The notes: generated by a model not told the origin, from the letters alone. Counted from the first letter of the stretch, positions 8,561 to 17,046 are shown. The stretch is 64,000 bases of DNA from Desulfovibrio sp. (GCF_019422935.1 NZ_JAHZCJ010000002.1:124001-188000); one strand, 5' to 3'. Made by a program: numbers and translations.

Positions 8561-9433
8561 CTAAAGCGTGCCTACGGCTTCGGCCAGCCGCAGGCACATA
8601 TCAGCCTTGTTCAATGTATACAGGTGAATGCCCGGCGCGCCGGCATCAAGCAGACTGCGTATCTGCCGCACCGCGTAGTCAAGACCTACCTGCCGCACGG
8701 CTTCCGCCCCGCCATCGTTATTGGCCTTCTCAAGGGCAAGATAGAGCTTGCCAGGAATATTGGCCCCGCACAGAGAGAGCACCCGCCGCAGCGAGTCAAA
8801 ACTCTGAATGGGCAGAATACCGGGGATGACTGGCGTGGCAATGCCCTGCCCGCGCAAATGGCTCACCAGGTCTTCATACTCGCGGGCGTCAAAAAATAAC
8901 TGGGTCAGGGCAAAATCCGCCCCGGCGCGCATTTTTTCAGCCGTGCAGCGTCTGTCGTCCGCAAAGGTGGGCGATTCGGGATGCGGAGCGGGATAGGCAG
9001 CTACGCCTATGCCCAGGCCGGGCTGCTGCTCGCGGGCAAAGGCTACCAGATCAGAGGCATGGCGAAAGTGGGCGTTGTTCCAGTCCCATGGCTTGTCGGC
9101 GGGCGGGTCGCCGCGCAAGGCCAGCACGTTGTTGACGCCAGAAGCCTGCAAATCGTGCAAAAATGCGGCAATGGACTGCGGCTCCGCGCCCACGCATGTG
9201 AGATGCGCCATGGCAGTAATGCCCCGCCGCGCCAGCTCTGCCGTGACGGCAAGGGTATTCTGCTGACGCGCGCCTCCCGCACCGTAGGTTACTGACGCAA
9301 ACAGGGGGTTGAGCGCGCGCAGGCGATCCACCGTGGCATAAAAATCAGGCAACTGGGCCGTGTCAGAAGGAGGAAAAAACTCCAAAGAGTAAAAAGGGGC
9401 CGAAAGTTCCCTGATCATTTTGCCGATATGCAT
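8561..9433 (-). CDS. metF: 5,10-methylenetetrahydrofolate reductase
   Basis: The 290-residue TIM-barrel flavoprotein is of normal bacterial MetF length. Characteristic parts are SLEFFPPSD near the N-terminus, ASVTYGAGG, the LALRGDPP segment, and GADFALTQLFFD followed by PVIPGILPI. It reduces methylene-THF to methyl-THF, the methyl donor for methionine synthesis. It stands alone, facing away from the glycosidase gene. A perfect inverted repeat in the intergenic region could be the operator for a methionine-type regulator. Confidence 0.96.
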   Translation of the reverse strand: MHIGKMIRELSAPFYSLEFFPPSDTAQLPDFYATVDRLRALNPLFASVTYGAGGARQQNTLAVTAELARRGITAMAHLTCVGAEPQSIAAFLHDLQASGVNNVLALRGDPPADKPWDWNNAHFRHASDLVAFAREQQPGLGIGVAAYPAPHPESPTFADDRRCTAEKMRAGADFALTQLFFDAREYEDLVSHLRGQGIATPVIPGILPIQSFDSLRRVLSLCGANIPGKLYLALEKANNDGGAEAVRQVGLDYAVRQIRSLLDAGAPGIHLYTLNKADMCLRLAEAVGTL

Positions 9434-9499
9434 GGAAAGACTCCTTGGCGCGATATGCCCGCAGCCTGATAAATTACTGCGGCGTGATTGTTTATGTTT

Positions 9500-9519
9500 A
9501 TATCAAGATAAATTGATAT
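9500..9519. promoter_or_regulatory. Inverted repeat upstream of metF (candidate operator)
   Basis: ATATCAA and TTGATAT form perfect 7-base arms around a 6-base spacer, about 70 bases before the metF start and about 90 before the divergent gene. Palindromes in this position before methionine genes are typical of ArsR-family regulators such as SahR. The assignment to any specific regulator is inference. Confidence 0.5.
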
Positions 9520-9605
9520 GTCAATAAAAATGTGCCATCGCACCTTGCCAAATGGCAAAAGCGGTCGTAATGCAGGTTACGGACAATAAAAATAGACGGC
9601 AAGAC

Positions 9606-11066
9606 ATGAATACCCGGCAGTTTTTCTTTATAGCAACGGACGCAATCCGGCCCGCGTGGCGGGTAATCCGCAGTCTGCCGACCATTTGGCTGGCTGCCCT
9701 GATTGTCTGTTGCACCATAGCCACGCCCCGGCCCGGCCTTGCCGCGCCAGACCAGCAGGGCGATCAGCCCCCCGGTGCGGTATTGCCCGCCGAGGGCCGC
9801 GCGCCTGCGCAGCCTGCCGCGGACCCTCACGCCATGCAGCCCGCAGATGCCGCTGCCGCCAAAGGGGGCGTGGACGCCCAGGGCCGGGCCGACTGGCGGG
9901 AGCTTGAACCGGGCCTTCTGTTTGGCGAATTTCAGCTCAACGAAGGGGATGCCCGCCTCACCGTCCTGCGTATTGACCCTGCCGCATTTGACTTTACCCT
10001 CTGCTCCCGCGCGCAGGATGGAGGCCCATCCCGCCAGCTGAACCAGTGGGGCGAACAGTACAACCTTGTTGCGGCCATCAACGCCAGCATGTACCTGCCC
10101 GACGCTTCCACCAGCACTGGCTACATGCGCCAGGGTTCGCATGTGAACAACGGGCGCGTGGTGCAGCGTTTTGGCGCTTTTTTTGTGGCCGGGCCGGATG
10201 AACCCACCCTGCCCAAGGCAGCCATCCTTGACCGCGACAGCCCCCTGTGGCGGCAGCAGATGGATCACTATGATCTTGTGATTCAAAACTACCGCATGAT
10301 CAATGCCGACAGGCGCATCCTCTGGTCGCCCGGCGGCCCGCACTACTCCATTTCCGCAGTGGCGCAGGACGGTGACGGGCAGATTCTCTTCATGCACTGC
10401 CGCCAGCCCGTGGAAGCCTATTCCTTTGCGCAGCAGGTCTTGCACCTGCCCCTCAACGTGCGCACCGTCATGTATGTGGAAGGCGGGGGCCAGGCTGGCC
10501 TGCTGGTCCGTTCCGCGGCGCTGACCCGCGAGCTTGTGGGCCTGAGCCCCAGCGGCCTGCTGGTGACTGGCGATCTGCGGGCAGTGCTGCCCAATGTGCT
10601 TGGCGCGCGCCGCAAAAACGTTGAAGGAAATTCCAGCGGCAACGCTGGCGGCACTCCCGGCAGCGTGGACACAAGGCCCGCAACACCTGTGGAAATGCAA
10701 GCGCCCCCCGCTTCTGCGCCAGCACCTGCAGCAAATGCGGATCAAGCTCAGCCCGCAACCGACACTCCTGCGCAACCGGTACTGACCAATCCCTCCGGGC
10801 AAGCTCCTTCAGGCACTACACCCAACATGGCTGCCCCCACCAAGACAGAAGCCGCTTCTGACGCCGAGGCTGCTCCGACAAACGCAACTCAGCCTGCGCA
10901 AGCCCAGGACGCCGCAGCAAGCGCCGCTGCCCCGTCTGAAACACCCAAGGCTTCCCCGGCAGAATCGGCTCCCCCTACTGCCCCGCTCACAGAACCGGGC
11001 ACGTCCATTGCCCCTCCGGCATCCAGCCCGGAAGGCGCAAGTTTACCCAAGGGGCAGAACGAGTAG
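9606..11066 (+). CDS. Exported phosphodiester glycosidase-like (NAGPA/DUF2233) protein with Ala/Pro tail
   Basis: From the chosen start the protein has 486 residues. A basic N-terminus and hydrophobic stretch (TIWLAALIVCCTIA) end near GLAAP, a likely signal peptide. Residues of about 100-330 resemble the phosphodiester glycosidase fold: VAAINASMYLPD, GYMRQGSHVNNGRVV, FFVAGPDEP, then RTVMYVEGGGQAGLLV, the conserved G-G-G-rich segment. About 150 C-terminal residues are Ala/Pro/Thr-rich and probably disordered. The family removes GlcNAc-type caps from phosphodiester-linked sugars or acts in envelope metabolism; the substrate here is unknown. The start could also be at 9552; neither has a strong binding site, and 9606 gives the more normal signal peptide. 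Confidence 0.75.
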   Translation: MNTRQFFFIATDAIRPAWRVIRSLPTIWLAALIVCCTIATPRPGLAAPDQQGDQPPGAVLPAEGRAPAQPAADPHAMQPADAAAAKGGVDAQGRADWRELEPGLLFGEFQLNEGDARLTVLRIDPAAFDFTLCSRAQDGGPSRQLNQWGEQYNLVAAINASMYLPDASTSTGYMRQGSHVNNGRVVQRFGAFFVAGPDEPTLPKAAILDRDSPLWRQQMDHYDLVIQNYRMINADRRILWSPGGPHYSISAVAQDGDGQILFMHCRQPVEAYSFAQQVLHLPLNVRTVMYVEGGGQAGLLVRSAALTRELVGLSPSGLLVTGDLRAVLPNVLGARRKNVEGNSSGNAGGTPGSVDTRPATPVEMQAPPASAPAPAANADQAQPATDTPAQPVLTNPSGQAPSGTTPNMAAPTKTEAASDAEAAPTNATQPAQAQDAAASAAAPSETPKASPAESAPPTAPLTEPGTSIAPPASSPEGASLPKGQNE

Positions 11067-11141
11067 TTTTTCGGCCAGCTTCGACTCCGGGAAATTGGCT
11101 TTTCATGGGCTTTTCACGAACTCTTTGCCTCGCCCCATTTG

Positions 11142-11158
11142 TTGATAATAATTATCAA
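11142..11158. promoter_or_regulatory. Fur-type box upstream of superoxide reductase
   Basis: TTGATAATAATTATCAA is a perfect palindrome whose core is identical to the 7-1-7 Fur consensus TGATAATnATTATCA. It lies about 130 bases before the desulfoferrodoxin start, in the promoter region. A related regulator of the same family, such as PerR, is possible. Confidence 0.7.
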
Positions 11159-11289
11159 TGTTAAAAAAAAGACTTTACATCGGGGGCCACTTCTTTCACA
11201 ATATTTCTTGGTAAGGGGCTGAACGCGCTGATTGCGGCATGCTCAGCCGCCTCCCCCCAAGCTAACCTGTCAAAACAAGTGAGGGACTC

Positions 11290-11670
11290 ATGCCCACGCA
11301 ACTCGAAGTGTATAAGTGTACCCACTGCGGCAATATCGTTGAAGTTCTCCATGGCGGCGGCGCAGACATCGTCTGCTGTGGCGACCCCATGAAGCTGATG
11401 GTCGAAGGCGCAACCGACGGCGCGCTTGAAAAGCATGTGCCTGTTATCGAAAAGGTTGATGGCGGCTACATGGTCAAGGTCGGCAGCGTTGCCCACCCCA
11501 TGGAAGAAAAACACTACATTGAATGGATCGAGTTGCTGGCCGACGGCAGGAGCTACACCAAGTTCCTGAAGCCCGGCGATGCGCCCGAAGCCTTCTTTGC
11601 CATTGACGCTGCCAAGGTTACCGCCCGCGAATACTGCAATCTGCACGGTCACTGGAAGGCGGAGAACTAG
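11290..11670 (+). CDS. dfx: Desulfoferrodoxin (superoxide reductase, 2Fe type)
   Basis: The 126-residue protein has both iron centres. The N-terminal desulforedoxin domain has C10, C13, C29 and C30 for the Fe(Cys)4 centre. The catalytic domain has H49, H69, H75, C116 and H119 for the Fe(His)4Cys centre, and a Glu-Lys-His segment (E47, K48) at the active site. It reduces superoxide to peroxide in the cytoplasm without forming oxygen, using electrons from rubredoxin, whose gene follows. A Fur-type box lies upstream. It is clearly the first gene of the oxygen-defence unit. Confidence 0.98.
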   Translation: MPTQLEVYKCTHCGNIVEVLHGGGADIVCCGDPMKLMVEGATDGALEKHVPVIEKVDGGYMVKVGSVAHPMEEKHYIEWIELLADGRSYTKFLKPGDAPEAFFAIDAAKVTAREYCNLHGHWKAEN

Positions 11671-11750
11671 TTTTTTCTGATGCAGGAACCGCGAGGTTCC
11701 CATTTGTTACACCGGCATCAAGCCACAATTATATATTCAGGAGACATGCC

Positions 11751-11888
11751 ATGCAAAAGTATGTTTGCGGCGTTTGCGGCTACGAATACGACCCCGCTGA
11801 AAACGACAACGTGCCTTTTGAAGATCTGCCCGATGACTGGACCTGCCCCGTTTGCGGCGTGGGTAAAGACCAGTTCACCCCTGCCTAA
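11751..11888 (+). CDS. rub: Rubredoxin, 45-residue short-loop form
   Basis: The small ORF codes for 45 residues starting [17 protein letters not shown] and ending [15 protein letters not shown]. Its C6-x2-C9 and C32-x2-C35 pairs bind one iron. Most rubredoxins have about 52 residues; the central loop here is seven residues shorter, exactly the form described for D. desulfuricans ATCC 27774. An AGGAGA binding site lies just upstream. Rubredoxin carries electrons to superoxide reductase and to rubredoxin:oxygen oxidoreductase, whose genes flank it. A strong terminator follows 23 bases later. Confidence 0.97.
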   Translation: MQKYVCGVCGYEYDPAENDNVPFEDLPDDWTCPVCGVGKDQFTPA

Positions 11889-11911
11889 TTTTTTTCTTTC
11901 CCCGTTCTTTC

Positions 11912-11950
11912 CCCCGCTTTGCCTTGCCCTAAGGCAGGGCGGGGATTTTT
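11912..11950 (+). terminator. Terminator between rubredoxin and ROO genes
   Basis: A 13-pair stem (11912-11924 with 11932-11944, two G-U pairs) is followed by a run of T. It would end the dfx-rub transcript, so roo has either its own promoter or partial read-through. Confidence 0.8.
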
Positions 11951-11986
11951 ATAGAAGGGGCTTCCCCAACACTGCGGAGACACATC

Positions 11987-13192
11987 ATGCAGCCAGTAGA
12001 AATAAAAAAAGATATTTTCTGGGTCGGCTTTGTCGACTATGATCACAGGGATTTTCACGGATATTCCCGCTCGCCTGACGGCTCGACCTACAACGCCTAT
12101 CTGATCAAGGACGAAAAAAACGTCCTGCTTGATACCGTTGCCTCGGGCTGCGAGGGCACCCTGCTGTGCCGCATGGCCCAGGTGCTTGAGCCGGAAAAGA
12201 TCGACTACATCATCTGCAACCACATGGAACTGGACCACGCTGGCGCGCTGGAAGCCATTATTGAGCGCTGCAAGCCGGAAAAGATTTTTGTGTCGCAGAC
12301 CGGCCTCAAGTCGATGGCTGGCTATTTTGACTGCAAAGACTGGCCCGTGCAGGCCGTGAAGAGCGGCGACAGCATCAACATCGGCAAACGCACCATCGTG
12401 TTTCAGGAAACCCGCATGCTGCACTGGCCCGACAGCATGGTTTCTTACATTCCCGAAGACAAGCTGCTGGTCAGCAACGACATCTTTGGTCAGAACATCG
12501 CCAGTTCCGCGCGCTTTGTTGATGAATTCGGCGATGACGGCGAATACACGCGCCGCGTCAAGGAATACTACTTCAACATTGTTTTGCCCTACTCCCCCAT
12601 GGTTCTCAAGACCTTGCCCGTGGTTGAAAAGCTCGATATTGACATGATCGCCCCTGACCACGGCCTCATTCAGAGGGGTGAAAAGGCCGTGCGCGGCATC
12701 ATCGACATGTACCGCGCCATGGCCGAGCAGAAGCCCCAGCAGCGCGCGCTCGTTTTTTACGACACCATGTGGCAGTCCACTGAAACCATGGCCTACGCCA
12801 TATGCAGCGGCCTGGAAGAAAACGGCGTTCCCACGCGCATCATGAGCGTGAAGCAGAACCACCACAGCGCCGTCATGACCGAACTGGCAGACTGCGGCGC
12901 GGTCATCGCCGGTTCGCCCACCCACAACAATACCGTGCTGCCCCTCATGGCCGCCCAGCTTACCTATATGAAGGGTCTGCGCCCCCTGAACCGCATCGGC
13001 GGCGCGTTTGGCTCCTACGGCTGGTCGGGCGAAGGCCCCAAATTCCTGCACGAGCAGCTTGCCTCCATGAATATGGAAATGCCCGCTGAACCCGTGAAGT
13101 GCAACTGGCGGCCCGATCACGAGGCCCTCAAGGCCTGCCACCAGATGGGCGTCACCATTGCGGGCGCTCTCAAAAAGAAATGCCAGGGCTAA
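11987..13192 (+). CDS. roo: Rubredoxin:oxygen oxidoreductase (flavodiiron protein)
   Basis: The 401-residue protein has an N-terminal metallo-beta-lactamase-like diiron domain with H79, E81, D83 and H84 (motif HMELDH). Further ligand segments follow (the MLHWPDS and PDHGL regions), then a C-terminal flavodoxin domain (VFYDTMWQSTETMA, the FMN phosphate loop; GSPTHNNTVLP). In Desulfovibrio this enzyme accepts electrons from rubredoxin and reduces oxygen to water, and related enzymes reduce NO. The gene directly follows its electron donor's gene, although a terminator lies between. The length is normal for the two-domain class. Confidence 0.97.
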   Translation: MQPVEIKKDIFWVGFVDYDHRDFHGYSRSPDGSTYNAYLIKDEKNVLLDTVASGCEGTLLCRMAQVLEPEKIDYIICNHMELDHAGALEAIIERCKPEKIFVSQTGLKSMAGYFDCKDWPVQAVKSGDSINIGKRTIVFQETRMLHWPDSMVSYIPEDKLLVSNDIFGQNIASSARFVDEFGDDGEYTRRVKEYYFNIVLPYSPMVLKTLPVVEKLDIDMIAPDHGLIQRGEKAVRGIIDMYRAMAEQKPQQRALVFYDTMWQSTETMAYAICSGLEENGVPTRIMSVKQNHHSAVMTELADCGAVIAGSPTHNNTVLPLMAAQLTYMKGLRPLNRIGGAFGSYGWSGEGPKFLHEQLASMNMEMPAEPVKCNWRPDHEALKACHQMGVTIAGALKKKCQG

Positions 13193-13210
13193 GTCCAGAC
13201 AGCCCCTGAC

Positions 13211-13253
13211 AAAAAACAGCAGCGCCCCCATATGCGGGCGCTGCTGTTTTTTT
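13211..13253 (+). terminator. Terminator after roo
   Basis: A long stem (13211-13227 with 13236-13252; core AGCAGCGCCC / GGGCGCTGCT) has a short loop and T residues after it on both strands. It lies 20 bases after the roo stop codon. Confidence 0.9.
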
Positions 13254-13396
13254 ATGATGCGCACACCAGTAGCGGCGTGTTGTGCAATCAGGCTGCCGCA
13301 AGCCTTTGCCTGCGGCGCGCTCCAATCAGGCCATGCCGCGTAATTGCCCCAGCCGCTGCAATCGGCAGCCAAACGTGGCAGGCATGTCAGGCCATG

Positions 13397-14206
13397 CTAC
13401 TCCGCCAGTCCAGCCTTTGCGGCAAAAGGATCCCAGGAAGGGTCACGGTGGGGCTCGTATTCCGTCACGAGAGCAAGCCAGTCGCTCATGGTCTGTCCGA
13501 ACAGGCGGGCTATAACCGCCAGGGTCATGTCCATACCGGCAGAAACTCCCGATGATGTCACAACCGAGCCGTCATCCACCCAGCGGGCCTTGGGCACCCA
13601 GTTCACCTTCGGGCCAGGGGCTATGGACGCCTTAAAGGCCATTTTGTTGGTGGTGGCAAGCCTGCCGTCCAACAGCCCTGCGGCGGCAAGCAGTGAAGCC
13701 CCGTTACACACAGACATGACGAGTTTGGTATTCTTGGCCTGCGCCCGTACCCAGCTCAGGGTTGCTTTGTCCTGCAGCAAGGGGATAACGCCTATGCCAC
13801 CTGGAACAAGCAGACAGTCCAGCGCAGGGGCGTCAGCATAGCTGTACTCCGCCAGCGTTTTTGGCCCCTGATTGGAAGCCACCGCCCCCTTCTCCGCCGC
13901 TACAGTCACGAGCCTGATGTCCACGCGGTCAGATTCTTCGCCCCAAAAACGGGTGGGCGCATGCTTGAGGCTGCCCCACATTTCCATGGGGCCGTAGGCA
14001 TCCAGCATTTCAAATCCGGGAAAGAGCAAAACGCCAAGTGTCAGATGCCTTGAGGCAGGCTTGGGAACGGCATCGTACATATTGCCATTTTCCACCTGAG
14101 CGGAGGTTTGCCCGGCCTGCGCCTCTGCGCCAATCGTCCAGAACGCCGCAAGCAGTGCCAGCAAGAGGGCCAGTGGTTGCAGACTGCGCTGAATATTCTG
14201 GTGCAT
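13397..14206 (-). CDS. Exported DJ-1/PfpI (GATase1-like) family protein
   Basis: The 269-residue protein starts with a signal peptide (LQPLALLLALLAAFWTIGAEAQA). The DJ-1/PfpI domain then covers about residues 55-250. E66 in PGFEMLD and the nucleophile-elbow cysteine C167 in SVCNGASLL are the expected active-site pair. Similar cytoplasmic proteins are isonitrile hydratases, glyoxalases or the sensory half of AraC-like regulators, but no DNA-binding domain is present. I took the start at 14206 because a GGAGAC site precedes it and the signal peptide follows at once. The substrate is unknown; export to the periplasm is predicted from the signal alone. Confidence 0.82.
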   Translation of the reverse strand: MHQNIQRSLQPLALLLALLAAFWTIGAEAQAGQTSAQVENGNMYDAVPKPASRHLTLGVLLFPGFEMLDAYGPMEMWGSLKHAPTRFWGEESDRVDIRLVTVAAEKGAVASNQGPKTLAEYSYADAPALDCLLVPGGIGVIPLLQDKATLSWVRAQAKNTKLVMSVCNGASLLAAAGLLDGRLATTNKMAFKASIAPGPKVNWVPKARWVDDGSVVTSSGVSAGMDMTLAVIARLFGQTMSDWLALVTEYEPHRDPSWDPFAAKAGLAE

Positions 14207-14390
14207 ACACGTCTCCTTGTTTGCCGGGCAATGGAGCACCCCGGCGTTGAAGTTATGCACCCATCCTAGAGCACGGCAACGCCTGGCAACAATGACAATA
14301 AATCTGACCTTTCTGCCAATGCTGCAATATGCATGTTCATGCGGAAAAGGAGTATCGGACGCCAGCAAAAAACAGGAGTGCAGACCAAAT

Positions 14391-14420
14391 AAAAAAGCCC
14401 TCCGAAACGGAAGGCTTTTA
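14391..14420 (-). terminator. Terminator after the charged secreted protein gene
   Basis: Arms at 14393-14404 and 14408-14419 pair over 12 bases with one mismatch around a three-base loop. The minus strand reads into a T run. It lies about 60 bases past the stop codon at 14480. Confidence 0.75.
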
Positions 14421-14479
14421 TCGTGACTGGCGGCATGCAGAACACACCGCCCGAATTCTAGCTGGGGAACCCCCCGGAA

Positions 14480-14935
14480 CTAATTGCGCACGTCATCGTC
14501 ATTGTCGGCAGGACGCGCAGCGGGGCGCTGCCCCTTCTGGGAGTCGCGCTGCTGCATGTCGCGCGGGGGACGGCGGTCTTGCCCATTCTGTTGACCATTC
14601 ATCTGACCGTCACGGGGAGGGCGGCGGTCATCGCGCGGGCGGCCCATCTCATCGCCACGGGGGCTGCGGCGGTCGCCCTTGTCGCTGTCGTAACGGGGTT
14701 TGCCCATTTTTTCGCCCTGCTCACTGCGATTGTCGTGGCGCCCGTCCATGCGCCCATTGGGGTGGTTCTTGCTGTCCTTGCGGTCATAATGACGCCCGTC
14801 ACGGTCGCCCTTCTGTTTGTAACCTTGGGGGGCATCTCCATTCTGGGCCGCCTGCACGGCAGGGGTGCTCACCAAGAGCAGGCCAACGGCAAGGGCGCTC
14901 AGCGCCAACGGTTTCAACACATATTTCATACGCAT
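14480..14935 (-). CDS. Small secreted, highly charged low-complexity protein
   Basis: The 151-residue product has a clean signal peptide (LKPLALSALAVGLLLVSTPAVQA). About 125 residues follow that are almost entirely Asp, Arg, Lys, Gly, Pro, Asn and Gln, with repeats of the types RRPPRD and GDRR/GDEMGRPRDD. There is no hydrophobic core, so it should be disordered in the periplasm or outside. I do not recognise a family. The gene has its own ribosome binding site and terminator and stands alone between a DJ-1 gene and larC. An envelope-stress or metal/polyanion-binding role is conceivable but unsupported. Confidence 0.7.
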   Translation of the reverse strand: MRMKYVLKPLALSALAVGLLLVSTPAVQAAQNGDAPQGYKQKGDRDGRHYDRKDSKNHPNGRMDGRHDNRSEQGEKMGKPRYDSDKGDRRSPRGDEMGRPRDDRRPPRDGQMNGQQNGQDRRPPRDMQQRDSQKGQRPAARPADNDDDVRN

Positions 14936-15092
14936 AAAGTTCCTCCTTGGGTGGGCATTTCGCCCATTGCCTCCTTACGCCAGCTTGAGCCTGTACGCAA
15001 GATGGCAGCCATGCTATGGAACTTTATGTTAAAAAGCCGTTAGCGCGCCAATCCGCAGCATACAAAGAGCAGACCTTGCGCCCCGAGACCCA

Positions 15093-16253
15093 TCAATTTT
15101 TGGCACGCGCGTTGCGCAGGGCCGGGACGCCCACGCCGCTACGCCGGGCTGCGGCCTTGAGCGCGTCTGCCTCGGGACGCACATACGTTTGGCCTTCAAT
15201 GGAATACTCCTTGGCTGCAAGGCTCTGCCCCGCCATATCCACTGAAACGGCGCGACGCGGTGCAACCACGCGATCAAGTGTCTGCACGCGCAGGCCCAGA
15301 GTGTGGGTGTGGCGCAATACGGCATTTTCCACACCATCTTTCTGCACTGGCAGGCACAGCACACGCAGCAATCCGGCAGGGCGGTTCTTCTTGCCCACGC
15401 CCGGCAGCCAAAGCACGTCAAGAACCTCCGGCATGGCGGAGAGCGCCTCCAGCGCCATACCCAGGTCTTCGCCGTTGAGGTGATCAATGTGGGTCTCGAA
15501 CTGCATGACCTTCTCACGCCCGCCAAGCACATGGTCAGCGCCGCCTGCGCCGTCTTCCACAAGCCACGCCCTCAGGCCCGTGGGCGCTGGGCGGGAGCCG
15601 TAGCCCGTGCCAAGCGCTACGGCAACGCCCTCCGGGCCGGAAGCAAACTGGTCTACCAGCGCATCCACCAGGGCTGCGCCCGTGGGCGTAACAAGCTCCT
15701 CGCGCGCATCTGTGGCAAAAACCGGTTTGCCGCGCATAAGGTACGCCGTTGCGGGCGCTGGCAGCGGGATGCGCCCGTGGGCGCACTCAACGCTTCCGGT
15801 AAACCACGGCAGGGGCGAGGCGCATATTCGGCTCACGCCCAGGGCCTCCACGGCATAGGCCGCACCCAGAATATCCACGAGGGTATCGATGGCGCCCACC
15901 TCGTGAAAATGCACCTCAGCTGGAGCAATCTGGTGCGCGTGCGCCTCGGCTTCAGTCAGGGCGTTCAGGGCTGCCAGCGCACAGCTGCGCACGCCGGGCG
16001 AGACGTCAACCCTTCCAAAGATGGCGGCGATATCCGCCGGATGCCGCAATGGCTGCCCTTCGGCATTCCAGCTTACGGCAACCATCTTCCCCGGCCCGCC
16101 GGGCCGTGTTTCGCCCCTGGCGTCAATGCGGCAATCCACGCCAGCGCGGGCCAGAGCAGCAGCCAGCGGGGCATAATCCACCCCAAGGTGCGCAAGGGCC
16201 GCAAGGGTCATATCCCCGCTGATGCCGCCAGAGCAATCAAGATATAAAAGCAT
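15093..16253 (-). CDS. larC: Nickel-pincer cofactor biosynthesis protein LarC
   Basis: The 386-residue protein opens with LYLDCSGGISGDM, the DUF111/LarC signature. It carries the His-rich segment AEAHAHQIAPAEVHFHEVGAIDTLVDI and later PTGAAL and the C-terminal LarC2-type ferredoxin-like region. LarC inserts nickel, using CTP, into the pincer cofactor first found in lactate racemase. In some lactobacilli it is made as LarC1/LarC2 by frameshift; here it is one uninterrupted frame. larA, larB and larE are not in the window. Start 16253 gives the canonical N-terminus. Confidence 0.9.
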   Translation of the reverse strand: MLLYLDCSGGISGDMTLAALAHLGVDYAPLAAALARAGVDCRIDARGETRPGGPGKMVAVSWNAEGQPLRHPADIAAIFGRVDVSPGVRSCALAALNALTEAEAHAHQIAPAEVHFHEVGAIDTLVDILGAAYAVEALGVSRICASPLPWFTGSVECAHGRIPLPAPATAYLMRGKPVFATDAREELVTPTGAALVDALVDQFASGPEGVAVALGTGYGSRPAPTGLRAWLVEDGAGGADHVLGGREKVMQFETHIDHLNGEDLGMALEALSAMPEVLDVLWLPGVGKKNRPAGLLRVLCLPVQKDGVENAVLRHTHTLGLRVQTLDRVVAPRRAVSVDMAGQSLAAKEYSIEGQTYVRPEADALKAAARRSGVGVPALRNARAKN

Positions 16254-16395
16254 ATCGGCCCCTTCCAAATTTGTCTGCGCACGCAATCTGAGCACGCGCA
16301 CTTGTGCAGCCTCGGCACATTGGTGTATAAAAGGATCGTGCGGGTCGCTGCGACCACGCCGTTATAACCTGAAACATATCCCCCCGGAGGGAAGC

Positions 16396-17046
16396 ATGCC
16401 TGTACAGAATTGGATGACCACCGATGTTGTCAGCGTTGGCCCCGATACATCGCTGCTCAAAGTGGGCAAGCTCATGAAGGATCACCACATCCGCCGCATC
16501 CCGGTTGTTGATGAAAACGGTCAGGTCGTTGGCATTATCTCTGACCGCGACGTGCGCGACGCCTCCCCCTCCAAGGCCACCACGCTCGACATGTACGAAA
16601 TGCACTATCTGCTGGCTGAGCTGAAGGCCAAAAACATTATGACGGCCAAGCCCATCACCGTCAAACCGACCGACACTGTCGAGCAGGCAGCCCTGATCAT
16701 GCTGGACAACAAGGTTGGCGGCCTGCCGGTGGTGGACGACAGCGGCAAGCTTGTGGGCATCATTTCTGACCACGATGTTTTCAAAGCCCTGGTCGACATC
16801 ACCGGCGCACGCATGGGCGGCTTGCAGTTTGCCATAGAATTGCCCGACCAGCCCGGCACGGCGCGCCCCCTGTTTGACCTCCTGCGCGCGCACAATGCCC
16901 GTTTGCTCTCGGTGCTGACCGTCTCCAACACCGATGGCAATCGCCAACTGTTCATCCGTGTGCGCGACCTTGAAAATTCCAAGGCCGAGCAGGAGCTTAT
17001 GGACGGTGTCGGCAAGCTCGGCAAAGTGCTCTATTGCCAGCACTAA
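16396..17046 (+). CDS. CBS-pair protein with C-terminal ACT-like domain
   Basis: The 216-residue cytoplasmic protein has two CBS motifs. The first is around residues 5-60 (NWMTTDVVSVGPDTSL, HHIRRIPVVDENGQVVGIISDRD) and the second around 75-135 (IMTAKPITVKPTDTVEQA, GGLPVVDDSGKLVGIISDHD). An ACT-like fold follows (LQFAIELPDQPGTARPLFDLLRAHNARLL). CBS pairs bind adenine nucleotides and ACT domains bind small ligands, so this is a likely ligand sensor without an enzymatic domain. A GGAGG site precedes the start at 16396. It lies upstream of dsrC on the same strand, but 257 bases apart. Confidence 0.88.
   Translation: MPVQNWMTTDVVSVGPDTSLLKVGKLMKDHHIRRIPVVDENGQVVGIISDRDVRDASPSKATTLDMYEMHYLLAELKAKNIMTAKPITVKPTDTVEQAALIMLDNKVGGLPVVDDSGKLVGIISDHDVFKALVDITGARMGGLQFAIELPDQPGTARPLFDLLRAHNARLLSVLTVSNTDGNRQLFIRVRDLENSKAEQELMDGVGKLGKVLYCQH

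Noticed and set aside
9498..10802. Minus-strand frame opposite the glycosidase gene
   Set aside because: No recognisable domain; the plus-strand protein has a signal peptide and family motifs.
15093..16253. Programmed frameshift between LarC1 and LarC2
   Set aside because: The frame runs from the family N-terminus to the C-terminal domain without a break.
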